From a virus: 38,965 nt of DNA. Positions 1 to 8,144 of the stretch are shown here, one piece after another. A program made the position numbers and the translations under genes. Below the pieces are notes generated by a model. The model made no database searches, was not told the origin of the DNA, and was given only the letters and a program-made list of their open reading frames with translations. The DNA lies in the IMG/VR virus record IMGVR_UViG_3300032289_001088, positions 1 to 38,965 of that record, one strand, 5' to 3'. Within the stretch, counting starts at the first letter, position 1. Each line of letters opens with the position of its first letter.

Positions 1-123
1 AACAGTTTGCGTGCCCGACTTCCATGCGCCATACCGGTAGTCGGAACGATTCGCGGCATTCAATGCCGGCACAATCGCAGCAGCGAGAGCTGCAATCACC
101 CACGTCTGCCACTTAGAAAAAGA
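1..123. repeat. Terminal direct repeat, left copy
   Basis: These 123 bases are identical to 38843-38965 at the other end. The repeat lies inside an open reading frame that becomes complete only when the two ends are joined. This fits a circular or circularly permuted genome whose assembly overlaps itself, more than a packaged terminal repeat, which would not be expected to sit inside a gene. The unique genome is then 38,842 bp. Confidence 0.95.
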
Positions 124-246
124 GATCGTGGACGTAGTGACCCAATCAGCCACAGCCATCGACACCACAATGGCAACAAAAGCCTTCACCGCAGAAGCAA
201 CCGGTGAATTAGCAAACCAAAAACCGAACCTGTCAATCAGAGACAA
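1..246 (-). CDS. Putative holin, 5' part (crosses the circular junction)
   Basis: Read from 246 leftwards and continued from 38842 to 38819 after joining the ends, this gives an 89-90 aa protein. It starts at TTG, with GAGGAG about 10 nt upstream, and overlaps the end of the preceding gene. The N-terminus has a basic/aromatic stretch (RFGFWFANS), then one hydrophobic segment (about residues 17-34, AVKAFVAIVVSMAV) and a second (about 48-62, WVIAALAAAIVPALNA), then a short polar tail. Two membrane segments in a short protein directly before the endolysin suggest a holin. This is inferred from position and topology, not from a recognised family signature. In this copy the 3' end is cut by the window edge. 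Confidence 0.7.
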   Translation of the reverse strand, partial: MSLIDRFGFWFANSPVASAVKAFVAIVVSMAVADWVTTSTISFSKWQTWVIAALAAAIVPALNAANRSDYRYGAWKSGTQTV

Positions 247-523
247 TTTCGTCCAACTCCTCATCTATTCTCAACAACTCCCGCTCAACACGGGACAGAC
301 GTGTACCAAGGCCATCGACCTTCACATGCAAATCAGCAAGCGACTTACCGCCATTCGCTTCCGGCTGAATCTGCCTAGTGGACTCCTCGATCAACCGCTT
401 CAACGGCTTAACAATCATCACCCTCCCGACCGCAACCAAGCCACCAATGAGCGCAATAAGGAAACCAAGTACGACAGCAGAATCTTGAACAGCCTTAACC
501 CAATCCGGAGTGACATACGGCAT
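233..523 (-). CDS. Small membrane protein with coiled coil, lysis-module associated
   Basis: 96 aa. The ATG start at 523 overlaps the stop of the upstream tail gene (TGATG), so translation is probably coupled. One strong membrane segment lies near the N-terminus (about residues 15-36, VVLGFLIALIGGLVAVG). A charged helix at about 63-95 (VDGLGTRLSRVERELLRIDE) has heptad spacing typical of a coiled coil. The gene is the first of three in the lysis module, before the two-helix holin candidate and the amidase. Actinophages often carry a one-helix coiled-coil membrane protein beside the holin. It may be a holin partner, an antiholin, or a spanin-like factor. No specific activity can be assigned. 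Confidence 0.7.
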   Translation of the reverse strand: MPYVTPDWVKAVQDSAVVLGFLIALIGGLVAVGRVMIVKPLKRLIEESTRQIQPEANGGKSLADLHVKVDGLGTRLSRVERELLRIDEELDEIVSD

Positions 524-2436
524 CACAATTCCCGAGCCTGAACCACGAGAACTCCACCAAACCCGGAAGCACCACGAGGGGGAGTGGTCTGCACAAACTG
601 CACATCCTCCACCAGCACCGCGTACTGCTCGTTGTTAATCAAGTCCTGCAACACCACAGGAACACCCGTGAGAAGGGCTGTACGCAACGACTGATACCGG
701 GTGTAGGCATTACCCACAGTCCCGGTCCTGTTACCGAACCGGTCCTGCTCCTGGTCAAAACACACAAACGGCAAACGCCACTGTTGCTTACGAGTGACCG
801 CCGGCAAAGCCTTAAACTGCCAGCCACGAAGTGTCGGACCAAGAGTCGAATCAGTAGAAGACCTACGCAACTCAAATTGCAGACCCATCGACTCTGTAGG
901 AACACGTGGAAACACGGCAATCTCAGCAGAAGACGAAGAACCAGACAGTGTGTACAACGTGTTGATCGTGCCCGAAGAACCCACCGAGCTGACCACGATA
1001 GACCCGGCAACCGAATCTGAACGAACCGTCACCTGCTGAAACGTCTTAGGTTCCAAAGTTGAATACCGAACCTGACCAGTCACAAGCAGACCAGCCGACA
1101 CGAGTGTCGTATCAGACTCTACGTAACCGCCCTGTCCCTCAACACCCACAACAAAACGATTAGACGTGCCGATAGGAGCCACACCAGTGACCGTCCCGGT
1201 CACACCAGTGTTCAAGTCGTAAGCCCAAGCGAACCTGCCGGCTTGATCAGGTTCAGACAAGTCCACTCGAATGAGACCAGACTTGAGCGTGGACGTACCG
1301 TCAGGTATCACATTTGATACACCGGCATAAATGAACCGGTCTTCACCGACCATGTGTTCCACAGACCCGAGGTCCCACACGAGGGGACCGTAAGATAAGG
1401 TTCCCTGATCAGACATGATTCCGATGCGCAATCCACGGTTAGTGCCAATAGCGACGAACGACCCGAGGTAGTTGTACAACCCGAGGACAGTCTCACCGTA
1501 AGGCAGCTCAGCCACAGTAGTGATTGCGTAAGTTGTGGTTGATGCACCGGCAGAGCTAATGTCAATCTTCTCAATCAACTGATAGATCGTTGACTTAGCC
1601 CCGGCGTAGCCACCAAGAAGAATTGACGAAGGAGTCTCAGCAGCCGAAGTCCACGTCCAGCCCGTAGGCATAGTCCCAACAGGAATGGCGGTAGGCAAAG
1701 CAGCGGGAGGTGAAGCAGGATTCTCCGGCAACCGGTACACACTGCTACCGATACACGCAAGGAACGACCCCTTAATCCACCATCCTCGACCACTCACACC
1801 ACCAGTCGTGTACGCCTGCGTCACTGTGTTAGTGGAAGCAACAAACCTGTCAATACCGGAAGTACTGAAAGCGAACACTGTCGCACCACTAGACACAATC
1901 CAGTCAGGAACAGCGTTCCAGGTCCCAACACCGGTGGTGCTTGACGTACTTGTACGAGCAATGTTCGTGCTACTGCCGTACGTGTAATAGGCATTAGAGC
2001 CGGCAGATACCGGCTGAACTTTCCCAGTACTTGACGCCGCAAGAGACATCGACTTCAGCAACGACACCTGACCAGGTGTCCACACGTCCACACCATACGA
2101 AGACTTGAACCGACGCATCACCCGCTCGTCGTTAGTGCCATTGTTACGACTAGAAGGTTCAACAAAGTTCTGACCTGCACCGGCAGAAAAGTCACGCTGC
2201 GACCGAAGCCACCAGCCCGTCAGAGACTGCTCACCCGGGTCCTGTTGTGCGTCGAACTGTTGCTTATTGACCTCAACGAAACCACGCAACGACTGATACT
2301 CGTCCGAAGCAATCGACAAGAACGGTTGCCCGCCAACAGCCCACTCATACTGCACGTCACGATTCGTCCAGACCGTACCGTCCGAGGGTGTCAGGCCGAG
2401 ACTAAAAACCTGCCGTGAGGCAATCTCGTACACCAT
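523..2436 (-). CDS. Tail protein, beta-rich, putative nozzle or distal tail protein
   Basis: 637 aa. It is rich in Ser, Thr, Gly and Val, with repeating beta-strand-like blades from about residue 150 to 420, which suggests a beta-propeller. The C-terminal 60 residues have the pattern VVLQDLINNEQYAVLVEDV, then a Gly-rich strand and the ending VVQARE. Similar endings occur in minor or distal tail proteins of actinophages. The gene lies directly downstream of the tail fibre gene (stop at 2439) and directly before the lysis genes. In podoviruses a beta-propeller protein of this size forms the tail nozzle. That role is an inference from size, fold type and order. The N-terminal 110 residues include GWWLRSQRDFSAGAGQ, possibly a docking domain. 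Confidence 0.6.
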   Translation of the reverse strand: MVYEIASRQVFSLGLTPSDGTVWTNRDVQYEWAVGGQPFLSIASDEYQSLRGFVEVNKQQFDAQQDPGEQSLTGWWLRSQRDFSAGAGQNFVEPSSRNNGTNDERVMRRFKSSYGVDVWTPGQVSLLKSMSLAASSTGKVQPVSAGSNAYYTYGSSTNIARTSTSSTTGVGTWNAVPDWIVSSGATVFAFSTSGIDRFVASTNTVTQAYTTGGVSGRGWWIKGSFLACIGSSVYRLPENPASPPAALPTAIPVGTMPTGWTWTSAAETPSSILLGGYAGAKSTIYQLIEKIDISSAGASTTTYAITTVAELPYGETVLGLYNYLGSFVAIGTNRGLRIGIMSDQGTLSYGPLVWDLGSVEHMVGEDRFIYAGVSNVIPDGTSTLKSGLIRVDLSEPDQAGRFAWAYDLNTGVTGTVTGVAPIGTSNRFVVGVEGQGGYVESDTTLVSAGLLVTGQVRYSTLEPKTFQQVTVRSDSVAGSIVVSSVGSSGTINTLYTLSGSSSSAEIAVFPRVPTESMGLQFELRRSSTDSTLGPTLRGWQFKALPAVTRKQQWRLPFVCFDQEQDRFGNRTGTVGNAYTRYQSLRTALLTGVPVVLQDLINNEQYAVLVEDVQFVQTTPPRGASGFGGVLVVQAREL

Positions 2437-2438
2437 TG

Positions 2439-3590
2439 CTACTGAACTTCAATCATGCCAGTGAGAGCAACAAAGTCAGCGGAAGTCATTGTTCCCGGTG
2501 CGGAACCAGTCAAGAAGCCGTTGTTGTATCGCACTCGACTTATCGTCGTCCCTGACGCGCTAATGAGTCCAACCGCTGCGTACACATTGCCGGCACTGTT
2601 AAACGAACCAGAAACTGTTTGTTGTGCTGAAGCAACAGCAGTAAAACCGGGAGGCAGTGCGAATGAGTACCCGCCACTGCCAAAAGTTGTAGTACTACCG
2701 GGCTGAAATTGGATTCTGAAAAACAGAATTTTTCCAATAGCCAAGTATCCACCAGTGAGAGTTCCGTTACCCAAAGATGGAGCCGTTCCTGAAGTAGTCC
2801 AAGTTGGCGTATACGAAGTCCACGAAGGTAAACCAGTCAAGGCAGTGATATCACTATTAGAACCAGACGCAGCAGCACTAAGGCTAGTCCTAGCAGCAGA
2901 AGCAGTGGAAGCATTAGTCCCACCATTAGCAACAGGCAAGATACTGGAGCCAACAGTTGCAGCAGCAGAAAGATCAAGTGAACCCCAAGTTGGGGCAGAA
3001 GAAGTAGTGGCCTTCAACACCTGACCAGTGGTACCAGCAGCAGTTGATCGAACCAGAGACAAGTCGGTCGCGTAGGTTACCCCGTTAGCCGTCATACTTG
3101 CTGAAACGACAACCGCATTTGCACCTGAACGCTGCAACGTAGTCGGATTTACCGACCCGCCAGTAATGGTAGGACTCGTGAGCGTCTTATTTGTGAGCGT
3201 CTGAGAATCAGTAGTGCCAACAACCTCGCCAGCCAAACCATGAACCCCGCTATGTTTCGTGGCAGTTTGACCATCCAGATACACGTGAAGGTTAGCCTCA
3301 TTGAAGTCACGAGCCGAAACCCCGAGCTTGACACTAGCCCCATTCAAATGAATCTGCGGAGTCGTACTATCCACGCCACGAGTAGCAATCGTCAGCGTAG
3401 TACCGGCGGCAGAAGAAATCTCAACGACTTCCTCAGTACTCAAGCCCTCGTCAATAATGAGCGTGTACGGGTAACTTGCCGGGTATCCCGTGAATGTTGC
3501 TGCATCAACCGTCATCGACGTAGCCGAAGCAGACAGTTGAGCCGTCAAAGACGTGGCAATGGCAGTAGACGAATAATATCTGCGTGGCAC
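2439..3590 (-). CDS. Tail fibre protein
   Basis: 383 aa. The N-terminal 110 residues are a virion-attachment-type domain with beta strands (TEEVVEISSAAGTTLTIATR) and the DFNEANLHVYLDG segment. The fibre signature TLTNKTLTSPTITGG follows at about residue 133, then the repeat-type motif LPVANGGTNAST at about 221. Both are characteristic of phage tail fibres. The last 130 residues are a beta-rich head domain (SYTPTWTTSGTAPSLGNGTL onward), probably the receptor-binding tip. It is encoded between the connector gene and the large tail protein, and ends three bases before the next start. Receptor specificity cannot be read from sequence. Confidence 0.85.
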   Translation of the reverse strand: MPRRYYSSTAIATSLTAQLSASATSMTVDAATFTGYPASYPYTLIIDEGLSTEEVVEISSAAGTTLTIATRGVDSTTPQIHLNGASVKLGVSARDFNEANLHVYLDGQTATKHSGVHGLAGEVVGTTDSQTLTNKTLTSPTITGGSVNPTTLQRSGANAVVVSASMTANGVTYATDLSLVRSTAAGTTGQVLKATTSSAPTWGSLDLSAAATVGSSILPVANGGTNASTASAARTSLSAAASGSNSDITALTGLPSWTSYTPTWTTSGTAPSLGNGTLTGGYLAIGKILFFRIQFQPGSTTTFGSGGYSFALPPGFTAVASAQQTVSGSFNSAGNVYAAVGLISASGTTISRVRYNNGFLTGSAPGTMTSADFVALTGMIEVQ

Positions 3591-3593
3591 GAA

Positions 3594-4484
3594 TTACCTC
3601 CGGTAATGGACTGGCGTCGGATACTGGTCACGGAAGCGATCTGTTTCTTCCATCAACCGTTGCTGATACAAGGCGTACAAAGTCCGAGCAACCTGCGACC
3701 CGGAACCCGGGGAACGACGCTCATCAAAGAAGCCGGCACTAATTGAAGTCGGGTCAAGCAGAGACACATCAATGCCGGACACCAGACGTGCAGCAGCACC
3801 AAGAACCACCACATCCCGCATGTAAGCAGGAAACCCGGTAGTTGTTTCAAGAGTGTCAGACGGGGAAGACAACTCGGAAGGAAGTTTGAAGTAACTGATC
3901 TGCACTGTGCGACCAGGAGTAATCGAATCAAAAATGTCAATCGTCTTACCCGTAGCCCACGTAGCAGTGTTCACCACCTGATTAAACTTCCAACGCTTCA
4001 CCGGAGTCCACAACTGTGAAGGACCAACAACCTGCCACGAGACATCACTCACGGCGTTCACATCAGCCGGCAGAGCATACGTAGTCCTCGGAGCTTGAAA
4101 CGTGATCGTCGTAGACGCAGAAGCCTGAATCTCCTTGCCAATGGCTTTGATCGTAGAATTGATCTGCGTCAAAACCTGATGGCGTGGAAACAACGGACTA
4201 AACGTCACCCGGGCATTTGACGAGTGAGCAGCGGCAGTAGAACCATCCATGCCTCGACCCCACGGTGACACCACAGCAGTCGTGCCAGACAGGGAATCTA
4301 CGTAGAGAAGTTCGTTATCAATCTCCACACGGCCCATGCCAATACGGGAGCCGTTAGCGACACTCAACGACGTATCACTAGACGTGATACTGGAAGTGAG
4401 CCAAGTAGTCTGCTCCTGGCTTCGGACATATCCGCGAAGAAACGTCAAAGTTTCCTCGATCAGATCAGTAAGAGTGGTAGGCAC
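3594..4484 (-). CDS. Head-tail connector / tail adaptor protein
   Basis: 296 aa from a GTG at 4484 placed 5 nt after AGGAG; an in-frame TTG at 4487 is possible. The N-terminus (TLTDLIEETLTFLRGY) is a helix seen in adaptor or stopper proteins. A small beta domain at residues 25-85 contains RVEIDNELLYVDS and WGRGMDGSTAAAH, resembling the inserted beta domain of podovirus-type adaptors. A central strand region follows (TYALPADVNAVSDVSWQV), then helices ending YALYQQRLMEETDRFRDQYP. Its position between small neck proteins and the tail fibre fits a portal-proximal connector. The call rests on overall pattern and order, so it may be a neck protein of another class. Confidence 0.6.
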   Translation of the reverse strand: MPTTLTDLIEETLTFLRGYVRSQEQTTWLTSSITSSDTSLSVANGSRIGMGRVEIDNELLYVDSLSGTTAVVSPWGRGMDGSTAAAHSSNARVTFSPLFPRHQVLTQINSTIKAIGKEIQASASTTITFQAPRTTYALPADVNAVSDVSWQVVGPSQLWTPVKRWKFNQVVNTATWATGKTIDIFDSITPGRTVQISYFKLPSELSSPSDTLETTTGFPAYMRDVVVLGAAARLVSGIDVSLLDPTSISAGFFDERRSPGSGSQVARTLYALYQQRLMEETDRFRDQYPTPVHYRR

Positions 4485-4492
4485 CAATACTC

Positions 4493-4753
4493 CTAGGACG
4501 TTGTGATGTACGTAGCAAAATCTGGATACTCGGCAATGAGTGCTGCCTTCTCGGTGTCGGTCACCTCATACTCGTGACCGCCCAAGTAGTAGGCATCTGC
4601 TGCCTCGAGCTGAAGAATCCCTGGGAACTCAACACGTGCCCACACTCCGGCAGTCTTTACGAGACTGATGCCTCTACGGTTACCGTGCCACCACAATGCG
4701 TATGGCCGGCCAACCTTTTCTTCCACTGTCGGTGGACGCAGGATGTTTGTCAC
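4493..4753 (-). CDS. Small conserved virion-region protein
   Basis: 86 aa. The GTG start overlaps the upstream stop in GTGA form, so the two genes are translationally coupled. The C-terminal half has a pattern seen in small structural-module proteins of actinophages: YYLGGHEYEVTDTEKAALIA followed by a short helix and a Tyr-Ile-Thr end. The N-terminus (RPPTVEEKVGRPYALWW) is proline-rich. No catalytic residues are evident. Its place between the FN3 protein and the connector suggests a neck or tail-fibre accessory protein, but no function can be claimed. Confidence 0.65.
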   Translation of the reverse strand: MTNILRPPTVEEKVGRPYALWWHGNRRGISLVKTAGVWARVEFPGILQLEAADAYYLGGHEYEVTDTEKAALIAEYPDFATYITTS

Positions 4754-4938
4754 AGCAACTCGTCACCTAGTGAAATGCCTTCATCGGAATCAACTAAGAG
4801 AACGACAGCGCCAGCCTCGGCGAGGCTTAGCAGGAGTTCAATCTCGGTCGGGTCGTCGGTTTCGTATTCGCCAGCTTCTACAATTTTTGGCTCAGCATCA
4901 CCGACGATAAACTCTAATTCGTTATGTAGCACGCGCAT
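4750..4938 (-). CDS. Small acidic hypothetical protein
   Basis: 62 aa, strongly acidic: 16 of the 62 residues are Asp or Glu, against two Lys or Arg. The ATG overlaps the stop of the FN3 gene (TGATG), and its own stop overlaps the next GTG, so it sits inside a tightly coupled string. Hydrophobic stretches LLLSLAEAGAVVLLV could form a helix-strand pair in a small globular fold; they are too broken by charge to be a membrane span. I do not recognise the family. Operon position implies expression with virion proteins. Confidence 0.6.
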   Translation of the reverse strand: MRVLHNELEFIVGDAEPKIVEAGEYETDDPTEIELLLSLAEAGAVVLLVDSDEGISLGDELL

Positions 4939-6143
4939 CAGCCACCGCCTCCCGTGCCGAAGTAGTAACTTCCAATCGGCCCGGTGCCGACTGAGTTGGT
5001 CGCCGCAACGTCGATGCGATAGTTAAACCCGCCGAAAGACCAGCGCGGCTGTGTGCCTTCACTTACATAGCCGGGGTAACTATGGCTAGCGGCCTCCGCA
5101 ATCGTGTACGACGTAGCAGACGACGTCCGAGTGTGAAGCGTTGCATTTATGGCGCCAGTATCGGTGTCCACCCAATAGTAGGTCAGCGTGAATGACGTGA
5201 TCGCGGCTCCGCCGTTGTTTGACACGGTCCACGACACAACCACCGGACCATCGCCAATGTTGTTTGCGGCACCGCTACGCGCAAAGCCGGATGGAGCAGA
5301 AGGCACCGTTGTTGCGCTCACGACAACCGAACCACTGACCCCATATGCGCCTGTGCCTACAGAGTTCGTCGCAGCCACACGATAGGTGTAGGTGCCATTC
5401 GCTTGCGACGTGAGAGTCGCTGTCGCATTTGTCGCGTTGCCGTCCGTGTCAGAAACCGTCGTCCAGTTCGTGCCGTCAGACGAGCGCTGAATCGTATACG
5501 ACGTGATAGCAGCGCCCCCATTTGATGGAGCCGTCCACGTCACTGTCACAGTAGACCCCGACGCAGATGCAGCCACGCTCGTCGGCGTACCCGGCACCGT
5601 GACCGTCGACACGACAACCGAACCGCTCGTACCGTAAGAACCCGTACCGACACTGTTCGTAGCGGCAACACGGTACGTGTACGTACCATCCGCTTGAGAA
5701 GTCAAAGTAGCAGTAGCGTTAGTCGCATTACCGTCAGTATCACTCTGGGTAGTCCAATTCGTTCCATCAGAAGAACGCTGCACCGTGTACGAAGTAATCG
5801 CTGAACCACCATCAGACGGGGCAGTCCACGTCACAGTCACAGTAGAACCAGAAGCAGAAGCAGAAACACTAGTCGGAGTACCCGGAGCCGTAGCAGCACT
5901 AGCAACAGAATACGCTGCTGCAGCAGCAGCAACATCAAGACCAGAAGTACCAGCAAGTTTGTTCAACACACCAGCCAACTTGAGACCAGTCGAGCTGTTC
6001 ACCTTGTTCAATGCCGCAATGAGAGTCAAACCTGTCGTAGACGCAATGACGTTAGCGGCAGCAGTAGCCGTGAGAGTAGACGCACCATTGACAACAGTCC
6101 CAGCCTTCTGATTCAAGGCACGCACCAAAGTCTCGCCAGCCAT
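4938..6143 (-). CDS. Virion surface protein with three fibronectin type III domains
   Basis: 401 aa. Residues 1-85 are an Ala/Thr/Leu-rich region with three similar units (ALNQKAGT, ALNKVNSSTG, VLNKLAGTSG), probably a capsid- or tail-binding helical part. Three FN3-like domains follow, at about 92-185, 186-280 and 281-395. The first two are about 90 percent identical in protein, sharing GSTVTVTWTAPS, YRVAATNSVGTG and the SSDGTNWTT loop; the third is diverged (AAITSFTLTYYWVDTDTG). FN3 and Ig-like domains on virions commonly give weak carbohydrate binding at the cell surface. The start overlaps the upstream stop (TAATG). The synonymous divergence between domains one and two is described in the findings. 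Confidence 0.85.
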   Translation of the reverse strand: MAGETLVRALNQKAGTVVNGASTLTATAAANVIASTTGLTLIAALNKVNSSTGLKLAGVLNKLAGTSGLDVAAAAAAYSVASAATAPGTPTSVSASASGSTVTVTWTAPSDGGSAITSYTVQRSSDGTNWTTQSDTDGNATNATATLTSQADGTYTYRVAATNSVGTGSYGTSGSVVVSTVTVPGTPTSVAASASGSTVTVTWTAPSNGGAAITSYTIQRSSDGTNWTTVSDTDGNATNATATLTSQANGTYTYRVAATNSVGTGAYGVSGSVVVSATTVPSAPSGFARSGAANNIGDGPVVVSWTVSNNGGAAITSFTLTYYWVDTDTGAINATLHTRTSSATSYTIAEAASHSYPGYVSEGTQPRWSFGGFNYRIDVAATNSVGTGPIGSYYFGTGGGG

Positions 6144-6460
6144 TACAGCATCACAGCCTTCCCAGTCTTAGGTGAATAGTGAGCACCATTAGCAAACTTG
6201 TTTGTTGAAGCATCAAAGGCACTATTCGCCTTCTCACTGATGTCCATTGCTTCACGAATCTGCTTCGTCGAAGTTCCCGCCGGCTGCACACCAGTCGCAC
6301 GTACATCCCGGTAAAGCTGAAGTTCCTTATCCCATCGCTTCTGTGCAGTCGCATCCCAGCCTTTAGCGGAAGCGGCATAGCCAATCTTCAAAGATGCTGC
6401 ACGAGCACATTCGCCCCATGTCGAATGATCTTGCGTCTTACATGCACTACGACAAGCCAT
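6143..6460 (-). CDS. Small protein encoded after the major capsid gene
   Basis: 105 aa, basic at both ends and helical in the middle (AQKRWDKELQLYRDVRATG; IREAMDISEKANSAF). Three Cys near the N-terminus (C3, C7, C18) could bind metal, but no complete motif is present. It is the first gene after the capsid gene, separated from it by a hairpin (6483-6520), and ends in a TAATG overlap with the FN3 gene. Genes here are often head-decoration or head-completion proteins. That role is inferred from location only. Confidence 0.6.
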   Translation of the reverse strand: MACRSACKTQDHSTWGECARAASLKIGYAASAKGWDATAQKRWDKELQLYRDVRATGVQPAGTSTKQIREAMDISEKANSAFDASTNKFANGAHYSPKTGKAVML

Positions 6461-6482
6461 AACCAGACCTTTCCCTAGATGC

Positions 6483-6520
6483 CCGTAAGGGCCACCCCGA
6501 TATATGAGTGACCCTTACGG
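6483..6520 (-). terminator. Hairpin after the capsid gene, possible partial terminator
   Basis: A 9-bp perfect inverted repeat, CCGTAAGGG (6483-6491) and CCCTTACGG (6512-6520), encloses a 20-nt loop. It lies in the 68-nt gap just downstream of the major capsid stop. There is no long T tract, so it could be a leaky terminator or a 3' stabiliser that raises capsid mRNA over the downstream genes. Confidence 0.55.
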
Positions 6521-6528
6521 AACATCGA

Positions 6529-7491
6529 CTAGGAGTTGTTGATTGAGGAAGTTGCCTCGATGCGGTACAGAGCCGCCTCGCGGTAACGTGCCCAGCCGAG
6601 TACGCCGTACCAACCCAGCGGGCGGTGACGCATCAACTTGTCCACAATCGGACCCTGAACCACATGCGGTTCTTCAGCAACGGCCTCAGCGAGAGCCTGC
6701 TTGCCGGCAATGATGGTGCGGAACACGCGAGTGGTGGACGAAGCACCATCAAGCGCCTGATACATGCGAGGGGTCTCAATGAAGTACGCACCCTCGTACG
6801 TTCCGATGAATCCCGGCCAGAAGTTCTCCGAGGCATCGTACTTGTGGAGGTCCTGGAACCCACCCGAACCAGTTTCGGCACGAAGATCGTGCGAAATCTC
6901 GGGGTGGATGTAGCAGGCGTACAGAGAACCCAGGCGAGGAACAGCAAGGCCGGCACGCAACTTGGCAATAGCCTTACGAACGTCTGCCGTAGCAAGCGTG
7001 TCGTCAGAGCCAATCGTTGCCGTCGAAGACGCATCAGTCGCGCCACCCGTACCGTAAAGCACGTTCGTTCCCTGACGGAGAACGTTCATAGCAACAGAGT
7101 CAAGCGAGTCAGCAAGGTTGTAGGCGATGATGTCGGCAGCAGCCGGATCAACGTCAGACAAGCTGAACAGGCCCAACTTGCGGGTGAGAAGTGCGGCATT
7201 GCCGTACTCATTGAGAGTGACGGTCACGGTGCTGGTGTTGCTGATAGCAACCGCATCCGGGTCCACGTTCTCAGTGAGGGTAGTGGTTGCCTGCGCCAGA
7301 TTTGAGTAAAGCTGGAAAACAACAGACGAACCGGGCATGGCCTGCTGCACAGGACGCTTATCAGCGATGTCACGGATGAGCGGCTGCGAACGAAGGGCCA
7401 TTTCTACATAACGGTCGTACGCGCTCTGGACGAGATTGGTAAGACCAGTCTGGTCCGAGATAGTCGCGGAACCGGTATATACATTTGCCAT
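6529..7491 (-). CDS. Major capsid protein, N4-gp56 family
   Basis: 320 aa, typical for a HK97-fold coat protein. The N-terminus (TNLVQSAYDRYVEMALRSQP) and the segment GSSVVFQLYSNLAQATTTLT match the N4 gp56-type coat family. The E-loop/spine region (TVTVTLNEYGNAALLTRKLG) and the P-domain stretch AVPRLGSLYACYIHPEISHD are also recognisable. The ATG is preceded by GAAGGTGAACACCT. It directly follows the scaffold gene and is followed by a hairpin. It assembles the icosahedral shell around the scaffold. This family is widespread in uncultured aquatic podovirus-like phages. I found no maturation protease gene nearby. Confidence 0.88.
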   Translation of the reverse strand: MANVYTGSATISDQTGLTNLVQSAYDRYVEMALRSQPLIRDIADKRPVQQAMPGSSVVFQLYSNLAQATTTLTENVDPDAVAISNTSTVTVTLNEYGNAALLTRKLGLFSLSDVDPAAADIIAYNLADSLDSVAMNVLRQGTNVLYGTGGATDASSTATIGSDDTLATADVRKAIAKLRAGLAVPRLGSLYACYIHPEISHDLRAETGSGGFQDLHKYDASENFWPGFIGTYEGAYFIETPRMYQALDGASSTTRVFRTIIAGKQALAEAVAEEPHVVQGPIVDKLMRHRPLGWYGVLGWARYREAALYRIEATSSINNS

Positions 7492-7541
7492 AGGTGTTCA
7501 CCTTCTTTCAAGTGCTAGATCGGATAGTTGGAGTCACGTCT

Positions 7542-8024
7542 CTAAAAGACGGACGGGCCAGACTCTGAACCGAACAGCAGTCGGTTCAATTCAGCCGGCG
7601 TAGATGCCGCCTGAATCTGAGCTAGCAGTTGCGACTCGTCCCCGGGAACCGGCTCACCCTGGTCCAAAATGGACTGCATGCGGTCAGCGTTCATAGGGGG
7701 GACAACCGGCGTATGAGCTTCAGGCTGCGCTTGCGACGGGGTTGATTGAACCCCAGCAAACACGTCAGCCCGCTCGTCAAGCCAGCGGTTGATGTCGTCA
7801 CTGCCGCGCAGATCAGACGGGATGAGGTCAGCGATCTTTGAGTTCAAGCCACGCGCGGCAAGAACATCAGACACACTGCGAGTCCGTTCCGTAGAACGGA
7901 AAGAATCCAGCTCGGACTCTAGTTCCTTAATACGCTTCGTTGCCGCCTTCTGTGCGGATCGAAGTTGCTTGATTCCCTCGGACTCGTTGCCCTCGAAATC
8001 GTCATCGTCGTCATAGAATGACAT
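7542..8024 (-). CDS. Scaffolding protein
   Basis: 160 aa from ATG 8024, with AAAGGGTG upstream; an in-frame ATG at 8117 has no ribosome site. The composition is typical of scaffolds: an acidic N-terminus (FYDDDDDFEGNESEGI), a coiled coil at about 17-45 (LRSAQKAATKRIKELESELD), then a helix and a Pro/Gln-rich linker (about residues 88-115). The C-terminus is helical (QLLAQIQAASTPAELNRLLF). It precedes the capsid gene as in most tailed phages and should direct procapsid assembly without remaining in the virion. The family is assigned from composition and location. Confidence 0.75.
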   Translation of the reverse strand: MSFYDDDDDFEGNESEGIKQLRSAQKAATKRIKELESELDSFRSTERTRSVSDVLAARGLNSKIADLIPSDLRGSDDINRWLDERADVFAGVQSTPSQAQPEAHTPVVPPMNADRMQSILDQGEPVPGDESQLLAQIQAASTPAELNRLLFGSESGPSVF

Positions 8025-8144
8025 GACTGTTACACCCTTTCGCTCATTCGTGAGATCGCAACCCACAACCATGACCGGGGAGTCTTGGAAGGCTGTTGCT
8101 ACCGGACTTGGACGCACATCAGGGCCGGTAGGTCTGACGTGGAG

